From contig NC_090295.1 of assembly GCF_037392515.1 (NCBI RefSeq), forward strand, positions 22,422,501 through 22,486,500: a DNA stretch of 64,000 nt, given 5' to 3'. The notes below the pieces were generated by a model. That model worked only from the letters and a program-made list of their open reading frames with translations. It was not told where the DNA came from and did not search any database. This stretch comes from Haliotis asinina. Lineage: Eukaryota > Mollusca > Gastropoda > Lepetellida > Haliotidae. The position numbers and the translations under genes are program-made. Of this stretch, positions 50,001-51,814 are shown in pieces. Position 1 is the first letter of the stretch. Every line of letters starts with the position of its first letter.

Positions 50001-51710
50001 GGGCAAAGGCCAAGGTCGAATGTCGTCACTCTCGATAGTGACGTCATCTGTGTTGTTCTATGACGTGTCTATATTTGTAAAAAGTGTGTCTGTGACCTCT
50101 GTCGTTTGTAGTTGGCAGTAAATGCTTCTGAACAGATGCTGTTGTTTTTATACTTGTTTTATTAAAACAGCTATTCATTTTAGCTATAATAACGGTAACG
50201 CTATTTTTCAGGGCACTATCATTTGCAGGAGCCCTCGGTCTTGGATTTCAACTGCCCTCCTTCTTCGGGCAGTTAATGAAAGACCTCAGGCTTCTGCAAA
50301 TGATAATGCCCTGAAAAATAGTGATACCCTTATAACATAAACCATTTTTCCGTAACATATGTTCATTTCAGACCAACTGTCAGTCTAAAGAGGGCTCCAG
50401 CCTCTTTTAGATTACCCACAAGGCACTATCAGTCTCCATTTTCTTAGGTAGTCTTTATCAACAAAAGGCTCAGTTGTCTGATAGTTATGTAAATATGCCG
50501 ACTACATGTGCTGTTATAAATGCCTCAATTGGTCGGGACATGATAAGGTTACCCTCTAACGTATCCCACTTGTTATCGAAGGCCAAGGCGAAGCAACTGA
50601 GAGGAAAGGCGAGCGTTGTAGACATGTTAGATGCTGTCAAAAACACATGCAACTAACTTTGTGTACTTTATATCAGGTACTTCTTATTCACACATTTTTA
50701 TATATACAACAGACTTTGTATATGTAGATACATAATAATACCTCAGCTATTTATATATCAGTCATGTCAGTGCTACCAAGAAATTGACAATTTGACAAGG
50801 TTTTCACACTGATATGGAGTGATAAACAGTGATGTTTAGGGGTTTGATTTTCTATCTAGAATTGGGAGTTACTTGTGAAATTGTCTTAAGTTAACTAAGT
50901 TTATGTAATATGACCTTTTTCTTCAAATTAGGCATCACATTCAAATAATTACAGGTCCATTATGTAAATACTATATATCACAGCAATTTGAGTCAGAGGT
51001 AGATAGTCAAGTTGACATTGTAACATCATTTTAGATTTTGGAACTTTATCACCGCAACAAAATAATATGAATACATGTTAGTGTTTAACATTTGCTTTCG
51101 TTGATTCATGTGCACGAAACAAGCGTGATGAAACAAGCCTGAATTCCAAATAAGTGAGCGAGTAGTGTTTTACGGTGCATATTCAGCAAAATTCCAGCTA
51201 TATGGCAGCGGTCTGTAAATAATAGAGTCGATCTGGACCAGACAATCCAGTGATCAACACCATGAGCATCGATCTGCGCAACTGGGAAGCAATGACGTGT
51301 CAACCAAGTCAGCGAGCCTGACCACCCGATCGCCTCTTACAAGCAAGGTCGCCCTTCATGGCAAGCATGGGGTGCTAAAGGCTAGCTGCCGAGCTTATGT
51401 TTTAATATGATGCATGTGTTCAGTCCTTCTTGCACGATGGTGCAACAACAAAGGCCGTTAAATTAAATGCAAAAAACACTTACTTTACAACTTATCGGGT
51501 ATCATTTGGATGCATGCTATCTGCAAAACAGGACACTTTACAAAATCAAGTTGGGGATAACGTTTTCACTCATGAAGTATTGTTCAAAGAATACGAACAC
51601 ACGCTGATTGGGTGCGTCTGCCAACTTACCGGATTAACAAGACCTAGTTCTGCCAAAATACGCCGATTATCCTCTAAATTCTTCTGTCGTAACTTCTCGT
51701 AGCTTGACAT
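23071..51710 (-). CDS. SRA/YDG-domain protein (UHRF1-type SRA without Ubl, PHD or RING)
   Basis: Nine exons on the minus strand: 51630-51710, 44796-44948, 43472-43577, 28362-28422, 27592-27704, 27257-27294, 26598-26751, 26137-26252 and 23071-23571. All junctions are GT/AG and all phases fit, giving about 440 residues. Residues 1-27 ([20 protein letters not shown]) form a charged helix like those seen at the start of some chromatin proteins; 28-78 is basic ([17 protein letters not shown]); about 79-110 is acidic, ending [10 protein letters not shown]. The SRA domain follows: [70 protein letters not shown], then YTVEKFW and [10 protein letters not shown]. The last 166 residues are an acidic, Ser/Glu/Lys-rich disordered tail. 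SRA domains bind modified cytosine in DNA by base flipping, so a nuclear DNA-binding role is expected. The Polinton lies in intron 3. What sets it apart from UHRF1 is the absence of tandem Tudor, PHD and RING parts in the predicted transcript. Confidence 0.85.
23646..24370. mobile_element. Tigger/pogo-like non-autonomous DNA element
   Basis: About 725 bp flanked by TA (23644-23645 and 24371-24372). The ends are imperfect inverted repeats: CAGTCATCTCTCGCATAACGC-like at the left and the inverse of CAGTCGTCCCTCACAATAAC at the right. The termini resemble Tigger elements. No transposase frame is seen. It lies in the last intron of the SRA gene. Confidence 0.7.
24380..25370. other. Gene-less intronic stretch
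   Basis: AT-rich sequence in the last intron of the SRA gene; no exon or clear repeat. Confidence 0.5.
25370..25508 (-). repeat. SINE family 2, tail half (interrupted)
   Basis: CTCAGCAATATTCCATCTAT, CTGGACCAGACAATCCAGTG, GATATGATGACATGTGTC. The SINE sequence resumes at about 25877 after an insert. Confidence 0.7.
25509..25876. mobile_element. Putative hAT-like insert in a SINE
   Basis: 368 bp starting CAGGGGCCTCATT and ending TTTTTTAACCCCTG, breaking a family 2 SINE at its GTGTC|CAACCAAGTC position. Only the CAGGGG termini are inverted, and no target duplication is clear. Confidence 0.4.
25877..26105 (-). repeat. SINE family 2 head with local tandem amplification
   Basis: CAACCAAGTCAGCGAGTCTG and GTTGCCTCTTACGACAAACA, then about six tandem copies of a ~27-bp block (TTGCTGAAGACCAATTCTAA and CCGG) from 25970. 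This block is the SINE's own 5' end multiplied. It stops just downstream of the donor of SRA exon 8. Confidence 0.75.
27400..27487. repeat. Tandem duplication of about 41-44 bp
   Basis: ACTTCCCATTACTTAGAATT ATCACAGGAAA occurs twice in a row in an SRA-gene intron. Confidence 0.8.
28536..28728. repeat. Left part of a foldback-type repeat split by the Polinton
   Basis: GTTATACTTATCCTGACTCA reads into the Polinton's left end. Its inverse-related partner lies right of the Polinton near 43135-43160, and a related unbroken copy is at about 56961-57262. Confidence 0.55.
28729..29062 (+). repeat. Polinton left terminal inverted repeat
   Basis: Base-by-base reading matches the reverse complement of 42721-43054 over 334 bp. 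The inner part overlaps the 3' end of the integrase frame. Confidence 0.92.
28862..29830 (-). CDS. Polinton retroviral-type integrase
   Basis: 322 residues. The core begins near HQADLLFLP (D74), with D133 in QVDPGREF and E168 in AIVERFNRT, a DD-34/35-E spacing typical of the retroviral/Polinton integrase fold. The C-terminal ~70 residues ([30 protein letters not shown]) resemble the small beta-barrel or chromo-like tail. Its role in the family is to insert the element's ends into host DNA. The 3' end lies in the left inverted repeat. The start overlaps the end of the polymerase frame by 20 bp, so the two are probably expressed from one minus-strand unit. Confidence 0.9.
   Translation of the reverse strand: MDMKKFEAIYYSPRGYWKGANAVDKLAKLARVPPEEAKAWLEKQALWQIYLPAPRYVPRRRFGINIPNSIHQADLLFLPHDKRYKYALTVVDVASRYKEAEPLTTKDSAQVARGFERIYKRSPLTWPTELQVDPGREFMGAVSQLLAKHDTKVRRGTAGAHRSQAIVERFNRTLAERLFGYQYAREMTTPGKRSTEWVTRLPKVVSAINHEVTRLTGKKPADAIKLKSVVAESAAPLRGKEKQIPDRALVRYLYQPGEHEGDSRKRATDPIWSVKTYNIDKVDMKADEPNLYYLRGGPGRGFVREELLIVPYGTVLPPTKAQ
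29811..33527 (-). CDS. Polinton protein-primed family B DNA polymerase
   Basis: 1,238 residues. The N-terminus has three tandem SAP/Rho-N-like repeats (about 5-36, 41-72 and 78-112; each has a GYS motif, as in [15 protein letters not shown]). An exonuclease region follows with IIYADFEAL (near 444) and [13 protein letters not shown] (near 586); between them lies a Cys/His cluster, CHVC...[16 protein letters not shown]. Polymerase motif A is [12 protein letters not shown] (near 822) and motif C is [11 protein letters not shown] (near 1086). This is the replication enzyme of Polintons and related viruses, primed by protein. The frame is open over the full length expected for the family. Confidence 0.93.
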   Translation of the reverse strand: MVLLGVNTMSTVRELKRVAKQRGVIGYSRMRKSALLRLLGLEAPPTVKQLKAQAKQLGYTGYSNLGRAGLTALLSHAPVAKPPTVKQLKAEAHDLGLGGYSRMRKPQLVELLRQNRAIDLQFVRTEHAVGNYLRGWRMHVDRNIDITDIKPLIADKVNQELNNLGSIKFQITVKMSLDKQVGSTTEYVQPYFRGKQEVVTHAETIDASIDTSFQQIREYLERYTHLGSGWAVDKIDNVYLDIANYVPFRGGSYLALPPYYRNKHAIVNVKNRGNDCLRLAIRSALFPAGKNSDRLSSYPQDDGLNWDGIDEPTPISQITKVEKQNNLAINVFGHEGNTTIVHRVSPVKDRQVINIFMIQRGEKYHYTWIKHLSRLLHDQSKHVGEKHFCVRCLHGFSRADLLESHRDDCQGVGQTAIRIDMPKEGENILKFSNHKNQMSVPYIIYADFEALVAAAGEAPSGSFTHKTQEHKACSFGYIVVRCDGETKAPVVYRGPDAAERFLKCLQEEEKIIRNALYRIAPMRMTRVDRLAHASSTNCHVCDSPLNGDSVRDHCHITGKYRGAAHSACNLKLKINPRTINIPVVFHNLRGYDSHLIMQAIAKIDGNITCIPNNMERYISFSLNGLRFIDSFQFLLSSLDSLVKANNTFPITDRYTDAETRPLLMRKGVYPYEYMDSWAKFTETRLPPIDCFYSKLNEASVSRDDYSHATNVWNKLGCKNLGDYHDLYLRTDVLLLADVFETFRQTCLKQYKLDPAWYYTSPGLSWDALLKKTGVNLELLTDYDMHLFIEKGLRGGISMASKRYAKANNQYVKGYDPNKPTNHILYLDANNLYGWAMSQYLPTGGFEWVPHVDVMGVAPDSNKGYILEVDLEYPKELHTSHNSYPLAPERMRVNPDWMSEYQHNLSGGRVTDVEKLVPNLMNKTKYIVHYRNLQLYLSLGMRLTKIHRVLMFDQSPWMEPYIRMNTDLRKKATSDFEKNLYKLMNNSVFGKTMENLRKRVTVKLVRSSEEDKLRKLIASPAFNRNKIFTDNLVAIHMKKSHIKFNRPVYVGMSILDLSKHLMYDFYYNELKKQYGDRCEVLYTDTDSLLMEIRTEDVYEDMKKHLDLYDTSDYPKTHAIHSTVNKKVLGKMKDECAGTPIAEYIGLRPKMYSILKADNSEIRKAKGVKKYVVKQHIKHARFKEALFKTRTFRHKMNTLRSDGHKIYGLTINKTSLSPMDTKRWIAIDGINTYAYGHEKI
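33562..33822 (-). CDS. Polinton small Cys-rich protein
   Basis: 86 residues with two zinc-binding-like clusters: CEYI...[14 protein letters not shown] and [19 protein letters not shown]. The C-terminus is basic (KERRRLLK). It lies between the polymerase and a membrane protein. Function unknown; a zinc-ribbon or finger fold is inference. Confidence 0.6.
   Translation of the reverse strand: MRPAPYRCEYILMGKTEACGRKCRNQGFCCFHMGSPNYTCSVCGIGVKGNYCLCKAHGANVVRHQLIYENKKGYIKERRRLLKIAT
33842..34267 (-). CDS. Polinton membrane/coiled-coil protein
   Basis: 141 residues. The N-terminus is hydrophobic and glycine/alanine-rich ([20 protein letters not shown]), followed by a long charged helix (about 28-85) and a C-terminal hydrophobic segment ([17 protein letters not shown]). 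I recognise no family. The layout fits a small structural or membrane-associated protein. Confidence 0.6.
   Translation of the reverse strand: MATIAMMVGGALVNALAFSGSNFLFSKLRDDHAAEIQEERKRHDLATEKLQRAQAEYAKKRLQRIDFINEQLKRENHAIKTFNDVDEAMKEYYLLTGKQLEPLNKPTLAQYYTPSKGQMNRELGFIVLGIAATALVAKQLN
34276..34503 (-). CDS. Polinton small hypothetical protein
   Basis: 75 residues with two amphipathic or hydrophobic segments ([18 protein letters not shown] and [18 protein letters not shown]). It is separated from its downstream neighbour by 8 bp, so it belongs to the same compact cluster. Function unknown. Confidence 0.5.
   Translation of the reverse strand: MSEGKTFVNDAYHATVVASLAVGYARLTKMVLKQPTIKLDFNLQDMGMLIMNLGMAMATKDILVKQGIIPDNIMK
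34530..34817 (-). CDS. Polinton small single-pass membrane protein
   Basis: 95 residues: Thr/Pro-rich N-terminus, a basic stretch ([14 protein letters not shown]), then one hydrophobic helix ([17 protein letters not shown]) and a Gly/Pro-rich tail. It overlaps the end of the next upstream frame by 95 bp in another frame. Function unknown. Confidence 0.55.
   Translation of the reverse strand: MDAAQETPVEETPPPTVTVETTSTVTRQKNPKRVAAGKKRWCNQHKVTNPRLLLAVGVTAAVVITWLYTREGTEGNSGGTPTPPAGPTIDPHIML
34723..35286 (-). CDS. Polinton hypothetical protein
   Basis: About 187 residues from the ATG at 35286 ([14 protein letters not shown]); the frame is open further upstream to 35394, but the internal start suits the compact layout. 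The middle is helical ([20 protein letters not shown]), with a short hydrophobic stretch ([18 protein letters not shown]) and a Gly/Asn/Ser tail. No family recognised. Confidence 0.55.
   Translation of the reverse strand: MECEELLEQLSLEGSPTPAGPTDDKREKLVALAVGGKAKHYFGDYTPDKIHKMSAEEIDKLYARYESRLGAEMTKTIGSAMTQIYTGIVSHFLPIPPERRLYLWEDLEKDPFIEHAVSSISCGLYHKYGMLLAPVTAAIITAKHCQFERKNNNNSIDGCCTGNPSGGDPTPNSDGGDHFNSNQAEES
35403..35449. repeat. 10-bp tandem repeat inside the Polinton
   Basis: About 4.7 copies of GCTTAGCTTT between the ATPase stop codon (35445-35447) and the next frame on the same strand. The last copy overlaps the ATPase 3' end. Confidence 0.9.
35445..36134 (-). CDS. Polinton genome-packaging ATPase (FtsK/HerA type)
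   Basis: 229 residues. Walker A is GQTGCGKT (46-53), preceded by CAIVC; Walker B is LFILDDC (121-127); [20 protein letters not shown] contains the sensor-like NHSVWVLTQ segment seen in A32-like packaging ATPases. In Polintons and large DNA viruses this enzyme pumps DNA into capsids. The Pro-rich N-terminus is typical of linker sequence. Its start overlaps the end of the major-capsid-like frame by 29 bp. Confidence 0.9.
   Translation of the reverse strand: MGDSCKPSTDGGYPPTPPNNKQSPLPHTPRGYPQLPTDPHCAIVCGQTGCGKTVFVLDMLEGYYKDVFDNIVIMCPTLSMNKTYARPWVMTDPDVHKIDPGTRLQDWLKALHEKFKGEPTLFILDDCSANREITKKRDMLSYLAFSGRHANHSVWVLTQKFNSVLKDLREQTRWVALFHCKDRDSFEECLRENDVMSKLERERVKKQLAETKHAKLVLKTDQPVAYIVC
36106..37362 (-). 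CDS. Polinton major-capsid-like protein (double jelly-roll)
   Basis: 418 residues starting [12 protein letters not shown]. It is beta-rich throughout; [18 protein letters not shown] followed by [14 protein letters not shown] resembles the conserved strand pair at the end of the first jelly roll in large-DNA-virus and Polinton capsid proteins. It directly precedes the packaging ATPase, as is usual in this family. The assignment rests on pattern and position; a structure comparison was not run. Confidence 0.75.
   Translation of the reverse strand: MYGRKLDPFRRLREPLGARAVRQSVTITNNPSKIDQNQTLLVRFPNLGENDLIVPGTVRLAFNITLTSDNDKRELVRNVGRAIIKKTTVKISSNEVLSIDDSDVFHCYKDLWKSERERVNDVYQGISKSTRARIGYVFTQDQQDKLSDGEKAIARAYGNRFCVPLDFELLTGHAPFYQAALGDRLEYELTFNDYSKVVRTPNGDEASYAIDNISLEFDMVTSPELARQVRNQYSGKMAILYDRVLRHRSVVRDKSDTVWNINLNVPARSMKGILVVPVEDNDPFRRDSEKFFNPEIEKVEVTIEGVPNQLFSHGMRPHQQWDEIKKLPVGDYITKDLDLGSVQIGEYLTTKYALWLDMRSTDDDKLHGSGRRIDNGSEGITIQITKKAQTAGKLKLYLYVIMDAQLNIDNGRFVQAIY
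37363..37394. promoter_or_regulatory. Probable two-way promoter in the Polinton
   Basis: Only 32 bp separate the minus-strand capsid start (37362) and the plus-strand ATG (37395). It holds TTATATAAAAG, a TATA-like box. Confidence 0.5.
37395..37973 (+). CDS. Polinton hypothetical protein
   Basis: About 192 residues from the ATG at 37395 ([18 protein letters not shown]). It is acidic at the N-terminus, then mixed; [18 protein letters not shown] is the most structured-looking stretch. I recognise no family. It reads away from the capsid gene. Confidence 0.5.
   Translation: MDEDIDMTEMPGASAQAFDDEQETSFTSSPLNQELLETTVNDYYESLRRDKNYVEPQGRYHKNFFIDTKGVLRLKSDPGVDLFNKSNKKPLALSTLASRHGVEFIRKNLNMNDYGGAIPKAVKEDLQATRSHLTTRDEMTPQRATEASDSIEKLLSTYWDKPLPGFDFPVRELRGLDEAVKRVRGELVNNMG
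38041..38553 (+). CDS. Polinton coiled-coil and membrane protein frame
   Basis: 170 residues: an N-terminal charged coiled coil ([20 protein letters not shown]), a hydrophobic helix ([20 protein letters not shown]), a Gly/Pro linker, then an amphipathic helix ([20 protein letters not shown]) and a C-terminal hydrophobic helix. The amphipathic segment recalls membrane-lytic or minor virion proteins, which is inference only. It meets the 420-residue frame tail to tail with a 23-bp overlap. Confidence 0.5.
   Translation: MKRRINERIRDLEDERRTRLEAASSNCEQLRSQISRIRETIDRILNEDTTLANRIRILFREQGITIASILTALGFIISTLVVSLTGGTPTPAGGGTPSGGVKDWIKKLGEGLAKLAGKAAEALPGILGSIVSWLLSALAKTAMWLSQNMWAAIVAVAGLVYVAAKKSLTK
38531..39748 (-). 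CDS. Polinton large hypothetical protein
   Basis: About 405 residues from the ATG at 39748 ([20 protein letters not shown]); the frame is open to 39793 but the internal start keeps the intergenic TATA-like stretch free. The body looks globular and mixed; the C-terminus is Pro-rich and ends in one hydrophobic helix ([18 protein letters not shown]). No family recognised. Confidence 0.6.
   Translation of the reverse strand: MYSPGVFYPKLDVDFSPMKIVVAPGLYFNAQLLDVFDKYKLSVTNIKAVHAWFNNPMQFWQNQFNFAVWCATTGCGVTLADTRRGPLSQSVFKFHVYYQVRRILKEISAPLPQDKAWDATNNPYDRRVYERICNEFEINPKTDWRLPGPNHGLGIPYDGARPVKEVSDDLLKRDILRQDFALLSNEWRDDRMNFKGGVAFTVQKVEQSTADGWKMFMLDTSKGFTRAGVVRLNDSIRTYVWALLGAQSQTRSNIIGKGTAYDAQKQFVANVEDAINSPVDLPRAIERYQNVLEYARSKVNYVFGVGLYMSPSDMQLRIKKVVGYNNKIIIATADQKLGINPDINTPYIPHIPPRETGIVEPPPESKVHVGVPPTHPHIQASNHIDNKTALVVGGVTLGLIWLKIS
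39749..39785. promoter_or_regulatory. Second probable two-way promoter in the Polinton
   Basis: 37 bp between divergent starts (39748 minus, 39786 plus), with the near-palindromic ATTATATAATG and a second ATATATA. Confidence 0.5.
39786..40439 (+). CDS. Polinton minor-capsid-like (penton) protein
   Basis: 217 residues starting [16 protein letters not shown], beta-rich with no long helix ([41 protein letters not shown]). Size and composition suit the single-jelly-roll minor capsid protein of Polintons. It overlaps the next frame by 4 bp (ATGA), as in a compact co-expressed block. Confidence 0.6.
   Translation: MYITLPGITSGEAVQLTHAIDNTSGQLEVALCDITYLPQWTNINISNNKLFVSGTRSQITDGYYSVCSLNDEVFKPLGAELKMNDSNGTVVLINNGRTSLRLGRPLARILGMSPDEIKPTTTVTGTKLPDLVPYRELYIHLDQVSTTYNIQGGHPSTILRAVPVKTEKFNDGRTESFSPRQYKRLTQGNIPELTISVLDINHNPVNIGYLSLTLHVK
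40436..41347 (+). CDS. Polinton hypothetical protein, paralogue A
   Basis: 303 residues. [14 protein letters not shown] near the start, [15 protein letters not shown], then [31 protein letters not shown] and a C-terminal [20 protein letters not shown]. All these blocks recur in the next gene, so the two are tandem paralogues. Beta-rich; a surface or fibre-like role is inference. Confidence 0.6.
   Translation: MTSAQGPGVKKCVNIGISDLGDTHGFDAPGVDGKSYALQLKNNIYKRVEIPSGGTLSDIVDTTRATVNTKYALVNTGDNNWVIYPSFGGKLFDLDDVESTTVVQNKPYMLVFTEDDKWVLLPDNNWFINIRLVSPYVFTDNKDNHLNKVVNNGTLLVAYVPTQRRSIVVSPVNTIAAHMLSSKPAIQNVKLQLVSEFEGVVTILEDLPANSTLIIKVYLGEPSGNDVEIVKGIKLGWVKRHQYQVCNVYVRVGVDSKTSLQGVNVIVENKISLINIFLPDNIHFMGMKLTPELLSENQLEIIS
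41358..42074 (+). CDS. Polinton hypothetical protein, paralogue B
   Basis: 238 residues. [55 protein letters not shown] and [18 protein letters not shown] align in order with paralogue A. It is 65 residues shorter, chiefly through a shorter segment between the first two blocks. It is directly abutted by the next ATG (42075). Confidence 0.6.
   Translation: MTSHHPNTTLNDLGDTEGFDQPGEEDEFYILHFKDNVYRRVSLSDLKEPKWMINLTITSPYITLKEEKGGYISKIRNNGTLPGDFITENNATISIESYVGEKSRLSSDTESKLTFSSKFFLPKEHLNQLDYLYTIIIEVVFTYFNQENSSKGRQILPGLTIHWYNEHVGQYCRIVIQRDAPTGPINRLISLPGVFITTEKSIGFTPIILNYDLSLVGFKFIREILTETQLKYFSKYIL
42075..42692 (+). CDS. Polinton membrane and coiled-coil protein
   Basis: 205 residues: a charged N-terminal helix ([20 protein letters not shown]), a hydrophobic Gly/Ala-rich hairpin (about 60-105: [36 protein letters not shown]), then charged helices ([20 protein letters not shown]). 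It ends 28 bp before the right inverted repeat. No family recognised. Confidence 0.6.
   Translation: MGLYPVVEEVAKTLETVDGFRLRQLCDVKRQLEQDRDTRKALCKKYNRAFNIVDGADTTLMATSMGLGAAGVGLLATIVAAPIVLGIEITAGVTGLVGLALKLVSRRLNRKALKHDEIRVLAEAKLNTVSERISTALSDSKISEEEFRSILSELKKYNGMKQDIRSKSRKSAISEDEKKKYIEQGIQKAQQAFIMNTKEIVGGSR
42721..43054 (-). repeat. Polinton right terminal inverted repeat
   Basis: Mirror of 28729-29062. Because the left repeat overlaps the integrase gene, positions 42721-42921 hold a second copy of the integrase 3' end on the plus strand; this is a consequence of the repeat, not a gene. Confidence 0.92.
43905..44108 (-). repeat. SINE family 2
   Basis: TCAAGTCTGGACCTGACAAT, CAGTGATCAACAGCATGAGC, GGCAAGCATGGGCTGCTGAA. 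In SRA intron 2. Confidence 0.7.
44250..44345 (-). repeat. SINE family 1, degraded
   Basis: GCAATATCACGACAGAGGAC, GAAATGGGCTTCACATGTTG and the head remnant TTAAACCACCCCTACC. Confidence 0.55.
44455..44690. repeat. Diverged tandem duplication
   Basis: GAGTTACTTCCCTTCTCC occurs at about 44470 and 44647, and AAATGACATTTTG at about 44506 and 44585, in the same order. Confidence 0.6.
45120..45268 (-). repeat. Partial copy of the 1.77-kb repeat family
   Basis: Reversed, it reads CCCATGCAAGTCTAGAAAAT, GGCAAGTCTAGATTTC and GAAGAAAGTCTCAGGGCTCC, matching 12700-12800 and the duplicated unit. Confidence 0.6.
45355..45520 (-). repeat. SINE family 2, partial
   Basis: CTGCTCTCAGCAGCATTCCA, CAGACAATCCAGTGATCAAC, ATTAGCATCAATCTACAC. 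Confidence 0.65.
45720..47496. repeat. Tandem duplication, unit A (about 1.77 kb)
   Basis: Begins TTCCCAAGAAGGCTACACCA and ends CCAGCCTCTTTTAGATTACC. It matches 47497-50424 with few differences, apart from the insert in unit B. Short open frames (for example 46001-46222, duplicated at 47771-47992) are repeat-internal. Intron 1 of the SRA gene. Confidence 0.9.
47266..47405. repeat. Palindromic hairpin inside unit A
   Basis: GGTAACGCTATTTTTCAGGG and TATCATTTGCAGGAGCC are mirrored by CTTCTGCAAATGATAATGCC and CTGAAAAATAGTGTTACCC, so the stretch folds on itself. It is probably a small MITE. Confidence 0.75.
47497..50424. repeat. Tandem duplication, unit B (with insert)
   Basis: Copy of unit A, about 1,771 bp once the 1,155-bp insert and one TA are set aside. 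Its own hairpin copy is at about 50195-50333. Confidence 0.9.
48687..49841. mobile_element. pogo/Tigger-like non-autonomous DNA element
   Basis: 1,155 bp between TA repeats (48685-48686 and 49842-49843). Ends are CAGTCAAACCCCGTTGTGTC and the inverse of CAGTCGAACCCCATTGTCTC, with further TTCGACACATC-type subterminal repeats in both orientations. Unit A at 46913-46922 has the exact empty site (a single TA). No transposase frame is seen. Confidence 0.85.
50430..51160. other. Gene-less intronic stretch
   Basis: A plus-strand frame at 50474-50656 (60 codons) has no supporting context. The rest is AT-rich. Confidence 0.45.
51155..51385 (-). repeat. SINE family 2
   Basis: CAGCAAAATTCCAGCTATAT, CTGGACCAGACAATCCAGTG, GTCAACCAAGTCAGCGAGCC, CATGGCAAGCATGGGGTGCT. 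Intron 1 of the SRA gene. Confidence 0.75.
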
Positions 51711-51763
51711 TTTGGCCAAAATCTCGTTTGAGCAATCACACTAATGTTTACCACGCCAGGTTA

Positions 51764-51810
51764 TTTCCCGCGGTTACAATCACGTGACTGTCACATGACC
51801 AGTCACATGG
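51764..51810 (-). promoter_or_regulatory. Probable SRA-gene promoter: E2F-like site and E-box cluster
   Basis: TTTCCCGC (51764-51771) is a consensus E2F site 54-61 bp upstream of the SRA ATG. TCACGTGA (51780-51787) and the related TCACATGA and TCACATGG (51791-51810) are E-boxes at about 10-bp spacing. Function is inference from motif and position. Confidence 0.45.
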
Positions 51811-51814
51811 TGCA

